Below, piece by piece: positions 7,036 through 11,810 of a stretch of 11,862 bases of DNA; position 1 is the first letter of the stretch, and the number at the start of each line of letters is the position of its first letter. The notes below the pieces were generated by a model. That model was not told the origin of the DNA. It did no database searches and saw only the letters and a list, made by a program, of their open reading frames with translations. The DNA is from Oligoflexia bacterium (lineage in GTDB: Bacteria; Bdellovibrionota; UBA1018). The position numbers were made by a program, and so were the translations under genes. The stretch covers positions 1 to 11,862 of the forward strand of contig JANXTV010000276.1 in assembly GCA_025352185.1 (NCBI GenBank), given 5' to 3'.

Positions 7036-7057
7036 CGCATTTAAAAGTTTTAATGCG
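7036..7057. repeat. Near-perfect AT-centred palindrome, possible operator
   Basis: CGCATT at 7036-7041 mirrors AATGCG at 7052-7057, and the centre (T-AAAA-G-TTTT) is also nearly symmetric. No T-run follows it on either strand, so a terminator is unlikely. It lies between divergent genes, about 140 bp before the cysteine-repeat gene, where a dimeric regulator could bind. Confidence 0.45.
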
Positions 7058-7171
7058 CGGGCATCGCCTTACTTCGCGACTCTCCATTCTATCCGAAATG
7101 TTGAATTATTCTTGAACTGTCTAATGCTTAAGCAGCTTGGAACCTTCGGATCGCCCCTATCCGATGTGAAC

Positions 7172-7187
7172 TGGCACCTATACTGCT
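7172..7187 (+). promoter_or_regulatory. Sigma54-like -24/-12 element (or TATACT -10) abutting the cysteine-repeat gene
   Basis: TGGCACCTATACTGCT has GG (7173-7174) and GC (7185-7186) exactly ten bases apart, a full TGGCAC and a TGC half, close to the sigma54 consensus. Transcription would start near 7198, on top of ATG 7199. The same bases contain TATACT (7179-7184), a good sigma70 -10 box that would start near 7190-7191, again at an ATG; no -35 box fits it well. Either way the mRNA would have almost no leader. No Shine-Dalgarno sequence is present. Confidence 0.42.
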
Positions 7188-7198
7188 CTATGGCGTGC

Positions 7199-7570
7199 AT
7201 GAAGAATTTCTCTTTCGTCCTCTCACTATCGGCTTTTCTGCTCGTCTCGGGCGCCCTCGCGGAGCCATCGGCGGTACCGGGACTCAGCGCCTGCTATAAT
7301 CCGGGAGATAACGTGCGGAGTGTTTTCACGGTCTGTTTACGCGGGAATTTTAATATCATCGCGAAGGCTACCGGCCTTAAATTAACCCAGTGTTATAATC
7401 CCGAAGATTCTGTAAATTATTTCTTTCCCGGATGTATCCGCAGCAACTTCAAGAAAATCGGAGAAAACCTCCGTCTGAATTTAAAGGAATGCTATAATCC
7501 CGGTGATTCCATGGCCCCCTTTTTCCCAGCCTGCGTGCGCGAAAATTTCGAAGCGATCGGAAAAAAGTAA
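7199..7570 (+). CDS. Small secreted cysteine-repeat protein, three copies of a 33-residue CYNPxD unit
   Basis: I do not recognise this family. The 123-residue product begins with a clear signal peptide (MKNFSFVLSLSAFLLVSGALA, cut near residue 21). The mature part is almost entirely three repeats beginning at Cys32, Cys65 and Cys98, so the period is exactly 33 residues; the last copy stops after 26. Each copy follows CYNPxDxxxxxFxxCxRxNFxxI with its two cysteines 14 residues apart (32/46, 65/79, 98/112), and there are no other cysteines, which suggests one disulfide inside each repeat in an oxidising compartment. The hydrophobic Phe and Ile positions are also conserved, consistent with small stacked helical or hairpin units. 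ATG 7190 would add MAC and is the alternative start; no ribosome site favours either. Possible roles (secreted ligand-binding, adhesin or inhibitor) are speculation. The neighbouring downstream gene is an exported protease, but 111 bp and its own promoter separate them. Confidence 0.82.
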   Translation: MKNFSFVLSLSAFLLVSGALAEPSAVPGLSACYNPGDNVRSVFTVCLRGNFNIIAKATGLKLTQCYNPEDSVNYFFPGCIRSNFKKIGENLRLNLKECYNPGDSMAPFFPACVRENFEAIGKK

Positions 7571-7646
7571 TTTCTGGCCCAGAGGCCGGGACCGATCTCC
7601 CAGCGCCGCGCCCTAGAAAATCGATGGCCTCGCCCCCGTAATTTCC

Positions 7647-7675
7647 TTGCCGAGTCCGGAAGTGAACGTTATCCC
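7647..7675 (+). promoter_or_regulatory. Candidate promoter of the serine protease gene, leaderless geometry
   Basis: TTGCCG (7647-7652), a 17-base spacer and TATCCC (7670-7675), with ATG 7682 seven bases after the last -10 base. The -10 is poor (three of six), but the arrangement is the same as the better promoter before the gene at 9785. No Shine-Dalgarno sequence precedes ATG 7682. Confidence 0.33.
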
Positions 7676-7681
7676 GGTTAC

Positions 7682-8506
7682 ATGAAAATTCGGACCGTAA
7701 CGACCCTGGTCATTCTTCTCTCTTCTCTCTTGTTCCAAACCGAAGTCGCGCAAGCGAAAGATTCGATCGTCGATGGTGAGATCGTCCGCGCCGGTGATCC
7801 CCTCGCCGCATTCACCGTCCGGATCTTTAATCCCGGAAAAAAAGTTTGCTCGGGTTCCCTCGTCGCACCCGGCGTCGTGCTCACCGCCGCCCACTGCGTG
7901 GTGGATAAAGAAACGGGAAAAGTTTACGCCGACCTCTCCGACTTCGTGGTTGCATTTAACCGTTTTGAAACCGAAGGACTGCCTCGGAATTCATCCACTA
8001 CCCGAACGGTTCGCGCAGTGATTTCGAATCCAAAATTTAAGGGAATCGACGACGCTTCGGCGTTAGGACTCGTCCATACCGCTAACGATGTCGCTCTTAT
8101 CGGACTCTCGGAGGACGCTCCCGGTGATTTTACGCCCGTCGCTTTCGCAACCGCGAGTGAACTTACGACGTACGCCGATACGCTTCGGATTGCGGGATAC
8201 GGGCGTGAATCAGCAGGCTCGAGCGAAAGCCGCGGCCGTTTAAAAACGGCGCAAGTCACCCTGAGCGACGACGAATCATCTGAAGATATTATCGCGACGC
8301 TCTACGGGTCCGGAATAGGTTACTCGGGAGATTCGGGAGCTCCGCTCCTCATTCTTAACCCTAAAAAAGGCTACCGACTCGTCGGAGTCCATAATACCGG
8401 GACCCATACGGCGGGGAAACGCGCCTCGAGTGCTAAAAATTTCGCCGCGCGTATCTCCTATCACCGCACGTTTATCGACGCGGCGATGGCGAAACTCAGT
8501 CGCTAA
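7682..8506 (+). CDS. Exported chymotrypsin-fold (S1 family) serine protease
   Basis: A 274-residue secreted endopeptidase. The signal peptide is residues 1-25 (cut after VAQA). The mature chain starts close to the IVDG segment at 29-32, resembling the IVGG that becomes the new N-terminus when trypsin-like zymogens are activated, with only a three-residue pro-segment. The catalytic triad is clear: His71 in LTAAHC, Asp136 in NDVALIGL and Ser218 in GYSGDSGAP. Cys56 and Cys72 would form the usual disulfide near the active-site His; the other family disulfides are absent. The residue equivalent to trypsin Asp189, six before the Ser, is Ile212, so cleavage after Lys or Arg is not expected and specificity is unknown. 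The GVHNTG segment (235-240) corresponds to the substrate-binding strand after the Ser. Length is normal for a single-domain member. No Shine-Dalgarno site precedes ATG 7682. Confidence 0.95.
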   Translation: MKIRTVTTLVILLSSLLFQTEVAQAKDSIVDGEIVRAGDPLAAFTVRIFNPGKKVCSGSLVAPGVVLTAAHCVVDKETGKVYADLSDFVVAFNRFETEGLPRNSSTTRTVRAVISNPKFKGIDDASALGLVHTANDVALIGLSEDAPGDFTPVAFATASELTTYADTLRIAGYGRESAGSSESRGRLKTAQVTLSDDESSEDIIATLYGSGIGYSGDSGAPLLILNPKKGYRLVGVHNTGTHTAGKRASSAKNFAARISYHRTFIDAAMAKLSR

Positions 8507-8508
8507 TA

Positions 8509-8523
8509 CTCCGGGCCCCGGAG
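8509..8523. repeat. GC-rich 6-bp stem-loop after the protease gene
   Basis: CTCCGG-GCC-CCGGAG starts three bases after the protease stop codon. A second short GC hairpin (CCCC-GACCT-GGGG) follows at about 8537-8549. Neither is followed by a T-run, so termination by them is doubtful; they may stabilise the 3' end of the mRNA. Confidence 0.4.
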
Positions 8524-8599
8524 AACGGGTGTCCCTCCCCGACCTGGGGGCCTCGAAAAGATTCTAAAGGTTCGCTGGGAAAGGGCCGATCTATCATTT

Positions 8600-8950
8600 G
8601 TGAAGGCTTATCTCAGATCGATCGTCATTATTTTGGTACTCGCCGTCCTCCCCCTTTCCATCGCCGAAGCGGCGAAAAAGGCACGGAAGATCGTCGGGAT
8701 TTCCGGGAAAATCTCGGCCCTGAAACACGGGCGAGACCGCAAGCATAAGAGCTTCTGGGAATATAAAGTAAAGGCAGCCGACGGTCACACCGTGATCGTG
8801 CACGATTATAAGGTCGGAAAAGCCCGTCAGCCCGCATCCGCCGGAATCGTCGAAGGTAAGAAGATTAATTCGACCGGATTCTTCGTAAATATTCGCCTCC
8901 AAAAAGGCTCCGAAGACCGTACTGACGTTTTCATCATTCCGGAGAACTGA
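8600..8950 (+). CDS. Small exported basic protein of unknown function
   Basis: A 116-residue protein not recognised as any family. The N-terminus is a good signal peptide (hydrophobic core IVIILVLAVLPLSIAEA, cut near residue 24). The mature part of about 92 residues is rich in Lys and Arg and alternates strand-like stretches (KIVGISGKISAL, FWEYKVKAADGHTVIVHDYK, NSTGFFVNIRLQ, RTDVFIIPEN), which would fit a small beta-barrel or OB-like fold, though this is only a guess from pattern. There are no cysteines. GTG 8600 is the only start giving an intact signal peptide. A TATCAT box ends two bases before it, and a purine-rich stretch (GGGAAAGGG) lies some 14 bases upstream, so how translation starts is unclear. 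Its last 17 bases overlap the convergent minus-strand gene. Confidence 0.78.
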   Translation: MKAYLRSIVIILVLAVLPLSIAEAAKKARKIVGISGKISALKHGRDRKHKSFWEYKVKAADGHTVIVHDYKVGKARQPASAGIVEGKKINSTGFFVNIRLQKGSEDRTDVFIIPEN

Positions 8951-9722
8951 TCTCCGCTCCGAGCCTCCCAAGGACCTCGATGACTTGAGTCCGGGCAGAA
9001 CTCAGACGCCACGGGAAGTAAACGACTTCCCCCGACGCGCCCTCCGCCCATTTCCCGATCGCGTGACTTTCGACTTCGACTCGAGCCTCGGCCTCCGTAC
9101 TTTTACCCGCGAAAAAGTGGGCCGCGACTTCCTTGGGATCCGCCCGAGTGGGCCGTCTCCATTCGGGTACACTCGCATCGACCGGAGATGAAAGGACGTC
9201 GTGAAAGCTTATCCAGCGAGCCGTGGGGCGGTTTAACGCTTTCGCTAGCCCGAGTTCCACTTCCCGGAACCGAGATTCCGTCAGAACGTATTCGAGCTGC
9301 CCGAGGAGATTTGAAAAAAGGAAAGCCCGCACGGGGGGCTTTTCTCCAGTGCCGGAGAGAATCGACTCTTTTACCCACCGATCGAGGTTCCATCCCGCAC
9401 GTTCGAGCGCCGTGAAAAAATCCTGCTGAATAAAGTGGCCCCGGAAAAACAGGCGCGCGACGGGATCGATATCCACGGCCGTGATTCGTCCGAAGCGTTC
9501 GAGTAACTTCTGCTCTAAGCAGTAACCGCCGCTCGGTCCGACGAGAATGAGATGAACCCGTGAAAGGTCCGGACCAAACTCTGCGGTAAAACGGCGACCG
9601 AGTTCCGCCGATACCGCGATTCGAAACGGTGCCCAAAGTTTTCCCGAGTAGACGAGGGCAGCGAGGTGATACCCGATCCCCCCCGTCTTTCCGAAAAGTG
9701 CTCCGAGAAGTTTTCTCATCAT
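8934..9722 (-). CDS. SAM-dependent methyltransferase-like protein
   Basis: A 262-residue, probably cytoplasmic protein. Residues 57-70 (HLILVGPSGGYCLE) followed by RITAVDIDPVARLFF at 79-93 look like motif I and the acidic loop (Asp84, Asp86) of class I Rossmann-type methyltransferases. FLFSNLLGQL at 134-143 sits where the family usually has its substrate-side motif IV. The exact family is not recognised and the substrate cannot be named. The C-terminal part (WISFHDVLSSP at 170-180; VVYFPWRLSS at 233-242) is typical of a beta-strand extension but diagnostic of nothing I know. ATG 9722 is directly followed by a second ATG (9719); neither has a clear ribosome site. It is divergent to the UppP-like gene with 62 bp between them. 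A TAAAAT box at 9763-9758 is a possible -10 element. Its 3' end overlaps the convergent small exported-protein gene by 17 bp. Confidence 0.85.
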   Translation of the reverse strand: MMRKLLGALFGKTGGIGYHLAALVYSGKLWAPFRIAVSAELGRRFTAEFGPDLSRVHLILVGPSGGYCLEQKLLERFGRITAVDIDPVARLFFRGHFIQQDFFTALERAGWNLDRWVKESILSGTGEKPPVRAFLFSNLLGQLEYVLTESRFREVELGLAKALNRPTARWISFHDVLSSPVDASVPEWRRPTRADPKEVAAHFFAGKSTEAEARVEVESHAIGKWAEGASGEVVYFPWRLSSARTQVIEVLGRLGAEISSPE

Positions 9723-9734
9723 CTGACGCTACAC

Positions 9735-9749
9735 GCTGAAACCTTCAGC
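9735..9749. repeat. Perfect 15-bp interrupted palindrome between divergent promoters
   Basis: GCTGAA-ACC-TTCAGC lies immediately before the -35 box of the UppP-like gene and within the presumed leader of the methyltransferase-like gene. It could be an operator read by one regulator for both genes, or a hairpin in the minus-strand mRNA leader. Confidence 0.5.
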
Positions 9750-9778
9750 TTGCGAGCATTTTATGCATCGCCTAAACT
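9750..9778 (+). promoter_or_regulatory. Sigma70-type promoter of the UppP-like gene, predicting a leaderless mRNA
   Basis: TTGCGA (9750-9755), exactly 17 bases, then TAAACT (9773-9778). The expected transcription start, about seven bases after the -10 box, falls on the A of ATG 9785. No Shine-Dalgarno sequence is present, in agreement with leaderless translation. Both boxes match four of six consensus bases at ideal spacing. Confidence 0.55.
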
Positions 9779-9784
9779 CTGAGC

Positions 9785-10615
9785 ATGACCCTCTTCCAAG
9801 CCATCATCGCGTCGATCGTCGGCGTCTTTTCGGAGATCTACCCCATCGCACCGGGCGCGCACCAAGGGTTACTCGAATTCTTTCTCGGATGGAACGTGAG
9901 CCACCCGCGCCTCCAAGGGGCGGTCGAACTCGGAATTTTCCTGAGCCTGCTCTTCGCCCTCCGCCACGATCTCCTGGCCCAGGTGAGTTCGCTGATCCAA
10001 GTCATCGTTTACCGGAAAAAACCAAAAGCCATGGACGAACGCATGCCGATCTTCGTGATCATTGCCCTCGTGCCGGCCGTCGTTTCGTTTCTATTCTTTC
10101 GTCAGCTTCCCATTCTGCCCTCGGAAAACCCGGTACTCTTCGCGTTGGTCTTCGGACTCTCGGGACTCCCCATGGCGTTTCTCGATTACTATACGAAAAA
10201 AAATAAATCGATTTACGATTGGAACGTGCTCGATGCGGCGTTCCTCGGGCTCGGAAGTGCGGCCCTCGCCTTTCCGGAAATCGGGCGAACCACGGGAGCA
10301 TTCACTTTCTCCGCGCTTCGAAACTTTAAACGCGAAGGGGCGGCGAAGTTCATTCTCTTCATCGCAACCCCACTCCTCGGGCTCTCCGCCTGGTATCACT
10401 TGCGCGGTCCGGGCTCTACGATCGCCCTTTCCGATTTCCCGCAGGCCTATTATTACGCCTCGCTCGCCGTCTCGACGCTCGTCTCGAGTTTCCTCATCCA
10501 CCTGTTCCTCACGCAGATCCAGAAAACTCCGCTCCTCCGTTACGCCGTGTACCGCATCCTGATCGCCGCCGCCGTCCTGGGTCTTCATTTTTACCGCGCC
10601 GGCTCGGGCTCATAA
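9785..10615 (+). CDS. UppP/BacA-family membrane protein with altered active-site motifs
   Basis: A 276-residue polytopic inner-membrane protein, close to the 273 residues of E. coli UppP (BacA), which dephosphorylates undecaprenyl pyrophosphate for cell-wall lipid carrier recycling. Family features are visible: QAIIASIVGVFSEIYPIAPGAH (5-26) aligns with the first signature, VELGIFLSLLFALRHDL (47-63) with the LGAILAV...FRRD region, PEIGRTTGA (164-172) with the PGTSRSGAT signature, and FKREGAAKFILFIATP (181-196) with the SREAAARFSFL segment. However, the first signature (EGLTEFLPVSSTGH in the family) has Gly13 for Glu17, Ala22 for Ser26 and Pro23 for the essential Ser27 of the E. coli enzyme. 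Glu17 (E. coli Glu21), His26 and Arg168 (Arg174) remain. It may be a paralogue with another substrate or a transport-type role. It is divergent to the methyltransferase-like gene. Confidence 0.87.
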   Translation: MTLFQAIIASIVGVFSEIYPIAPGAHQGLLEFFLGWNVSHPRLQGAVELGIFLSLLFALRHDLLAQVSSLIQVIVYRKKPKAMDERMPIFVIIALVPAVVSFLFFRQLPILPSENPVLFALVFGLSGLPMAFLDYYTKKNKSIYDWNVLDAAFLGLGSAALAFPEIGRTTGAFTFSALRNFKREGAAKFILFIATPLLGLSAWYHLRGPGSTIALSDFPQAYYYASLAVSTLVSSFLIHLFLTQIQKTPLLRYAVYRILIAAAVLGLHFYRAGSGS

Positions 10616-10651
10616 AAAAAACTCATCCCCCGGGGTAGCCGAGGGATGAGT
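10614..10651 (-). terminator. Intrinsic terminator for the EF-hand-like protein gene
   Basis: A 9-bp stem ACTCATCCC/GGGATGAGT (10621-10629 with 10643-10651), with further CGG/CCG pairing inside, is followed on the minus strand by eight T (plus-strand A-run 10614-10621). It serves the minus gene ending at 10706. The A-run overlaps the stop codon of the plus-strand UppP-like gene; on that strand no T-run follows, so it would be weak there. Confidence 0.85.
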
Positions 10652-10705
10652 CTGCGTCGTTAATGAAATACCCAGTGGCTAAGGCTGGGCGATGGAACCT
10701 ACGGC

Positions 10706-11104
10706 TTATTGGGCCGTCGGTGCTGGCGGTGCGACGACCGGTGGGGTGGTCACTCCGTCATGGCGTTCTTCTTTGATCGCCTTGCTGTTTGCGTTGAGAT
10801 CTTTATTCAGATCACGCTGTTGGTCTTTCGTGAGGTACCCGCCGTTTGCTTTCACTTCGGCGCGTTCTTCCTTTTTTACGTCTTTTACATTTCCGCGGAG
10901 CTCCTTCGCTTCGCTTTTCGAAATGGTCCCGTCTTTCACACCCTGGTGAATCCGGCGCATTTGATTTCTTTCGCGCTTATTCACTTCGGCCCGACGGGGG
11001 TGTTGTTGGGCGAACTTTCCGCCCCGGGCTTCGGCCGATACGACCGTGAGGGCGACGAGAGAAAGGGAGAGCAGAATTTTCTTTAAAGCGGATACGTGGG
11101 TCAT
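10706..11104 (-). CDS. Exported helical protein with two EF-hand-like half repeats and a proline-rich tail
   Basis: A 132-residue exported protein. The signal peptide is about residues 1-26 (core ILLSLSLVALTVV, cut after SAEA). The mature domain (about 40-116) has two similar helix-loop-helix halves: RNQMRRIHQGVKDGTISKSEAKEL (46-69) and the KANGGYLTKDQQRDL region (85-99), ending NANSKAIKEERHD. The DGTIS and NGGYLT loops followed by an acidic or polar helix recall degenerate EF-hands, and similar small exported proteins are, from memory, common in proteobacteria, usually with no assigned function. The tail 118-132 (TTPPVVAPPAP) is proline-rich and probably unstructured. The strongly charged composition suggests metal or nucleic-acid binding, or a periplasmic stress role; none is shown. 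ATG 11104 has AGGAG five bases upstream. It has its own terminator and is probably transcribed alone. Confidence 0.88.
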   Translation of the reverse strand: MTHVSALKKILLSLSLVALTVVSAEARGGKFAQQHPRRAEVNKRERNQMRRIHQGVKDGTISKSEAKELRGNVKDVKKEERAEVKANGGYLTKDQQRDLNKDLNANSKAIKEERHDGVTTPPVVAPPAPTAQ

Positions 11105-11230
11105 AAAAGCTCCTATCTAAATTTTCGATTCGGAAGGTTTCAGGTGGGCGGCTGCCCGTCAGCTTCTGAGGATAAAACGGGCGGGGCCCCGGAAAGTTTC
11201 AACCTTTTTCAAACCTAAATTCGACCGAAG

Positions 11231-11250
11231 TTACGGGTACTTACGGGCAC
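11231..11250. repeat. Two tandem 10-bp TTACGGG repeats upstream of the EF-hand-like gene
   Basis: TTACGGGTAC is followed directly by TTACGGGCAC, nine of ten bases alike with a one-helical-turn period. Downstream, toward the gene, are a palindrome CGGGGCCCCG (11183-11192) and two similar TTTCAA motifs. This could be an activator site, but I see no convincing -35/-10 pair nearby. The rest of the 291-bp gap up to the IHF/HU gene is described under the terminator and the TCTAGCAA repeat. Confidence 0.3.
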
Positions 11251-11264
11251 CGAAAAAAAGGTAT

Positions 11265-11300
11265 AAAAAAACCCAGGCATCCCGAAGGCGGCCTGGGTTT
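11265..11300 (-). terminator. Intrinsic terminator downstream of the IHF/HU gene
   Basis: A perfect 10-bp stem AAACCCAGGC/GCCTGGGTTT (11269-11278 with 11291-11300) and a 12-base loop is followed on the minus strand by seven T (A-run 11265-11271). It lies about 95 bp after the stop codon of the IHF/HU gene. On the plus strand only TTTAAAATT follows, so it may be partly bidirectional. Confidence 0.85.
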
Positions 11301-11330
11301 AAAATTGGAGTGAGCACTCGGCTCTGTCTA

Positions 11331-11349
11331 TCTAGCAACTCTCTAGCAA
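11331..11349. repeat. TCTAGCAA direct repeat in a structured 3' region of the IHF/HU transcript
   Basis: TCTAGCAA occurs at 11331-11338 and 11342-11349, an 11-bp period, followed by the palindrome GCTAGC. The flanks hold small inverted repeats: GAGTG-AG-CACTC (11309-11320 region), CTCGG-G-CCGAG (11355-11365 region) and GGGG-CTG-CCCC near 11384-11393. This stretch lies between the IHF/HU stop and its terminator. No ORF is visible in it. Confidence 0.4.
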
Positions 11350-11395
11350 GCTAGCTCGGGCCGAGGCTTTCCCTCAGGCCCGGGGGCTGCCCCAC

Positions 11396-11692
11396 TTACT
11401 TCTTCTCGCGGCCTTCCGGATAATCGACCATCTCTTTTAGCTCTTTACCGACCTTAAAGAAGGGGACGCGTTTCGGGGGGACTTGAACGACTTGCCCGGT
11501 TTTCGGATTACGTCCTTGGTAGGAGCCGTAGCTCCGATTTACGAAAGATCCGAAACCCCGGATCTCGATTCGGTCATCCCGTTTCAGGGCGTCCGACATC
11601 ATATCGAAAACCATATTCACGACGATTTCCGCCTGGCGATGCTGAAGGTGCGCTTTTTCAGCCACGATGTTGATGAGGTCCGCTTTCGTCAT
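11396..11692 (-). CDS. IHF/HU-family nucleoid DNA-binding protein (IHF-beta-like)
   Basis: A 98-residue DNA-bending protein of the bacterial HU/IHF family, which works as a dimer. It starts MTKADLINIVAEK as in IHF subunits, has the conserved RIEIRGFGSF hinge (41-50) and the GRNPKTG arm tip (60-66), whose Pro63 is the residue that intercalates into DNA. The C-terminus is VPFFKVGKELKEMV (76-89), followed by a short charged tail (DYPEGREKK). Length fits the family. Known roles are nucleoid organisation, recombination and, notably for this window, bending DNA between NtrC-type activators and sigma54 promoters. ATG 11692 has GGGAG eight bases upstream. It appears monocistronic, with a candidate promoter upstream and a strong terminator downstream. 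Whether it is IHF-beta or HU cannot be settled without alignment. Confidence 0.96.
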   Translation of the reverse strand: MTKADLINIVAEKAHLQHRQAEIVVNMVFDMMSDALKRDDRIEIRGFGSFVNRSYGSYQGRNPKTGQVVQVPPKRVPFFKVGKELKEMVDYPEGREKK

Positions 11693-11714
11693 CGATGAAT
11701 CTCCCTATACTTAA

Positions 11715-11743
11715 AGGCTAAAGACCCGGGTTTCGTTTTGCAA
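11715..11743 (-). promoter_or_regulatory. Candidate sigma70 promoter of the IHF/HU gene
   Basis: Minus strand TTGCAA (11743-11738), 17 bases, then TAGCCT (11720-11715). The predicted start near 11708 leaves a short leader containing GGGAG before ATG 11692. The -35 shares the TTGC core with the -35 boxes proposed at 7647 and 9750. Confidence 0.38.
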
Positions 11744-11810
11744 TACTTTTACAAATCTTTTCAAGCCGTTACGGGTCTTTACGCGCCGCGCACCCGCGCC
11801 CAGAGTCGTT

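Larger units (their letters stand above)
6867..7198. other. 332-bp divergent intergenic region
   Basis: It separates the minus-strand sensor gene from the plus-strand cysteine-repeat gene. It holds a candidate promoter for the former, a near-perfect AT-rich palindrome, an isolated run of eight T at 7022-7029 with no adjacent hairpin, and a promoter-like element touching the start of the latter. An open reading frame enters from 7004 on the plus strand, but its first 65 codons look unlike a protein and precede a clear signal peptide, so I treat this stretch as non-coding. Confidence 0.6.

Noticed and set aside
7004..7198. An upstream extension of the cysteine-repeat protein to an ATG-like start at 7004 (188 residues)
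   Set aside because: The extra 65 residues are of unlikely composition, precede a textbook signal peptide, and cover promoter-like and palindromic DNA.
7292..7530. CRISPR-like or tandem DNA repeat at 99-bp spacing
   Set aside because: The repetition is at protein level; the DNA between conserved codons has diverged, so it is a coding repeat.
9103..9636. A 177-residue minus-strand open frame within the methyltransferase-like gene
   Set aside because: It is Arg/Ser-rich with no recognisable motif and lies entirely under the better supported gene in another frame.
10062..10588. Long frames on both strands within the UppP-like gene
   Set aside because: They are Ser/Arg- or Glu/Arg-rich shadow frames; the membrane-protein frame has clear family motifs.
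10709..11086. Plus-strand 125-residue hydrophobic frame opposite the EF-hand-like gene
   Set aside because: The minus frame has a signal peptide, a Shine-Dalgarno site and its own terminator; the plus frame has none of these.
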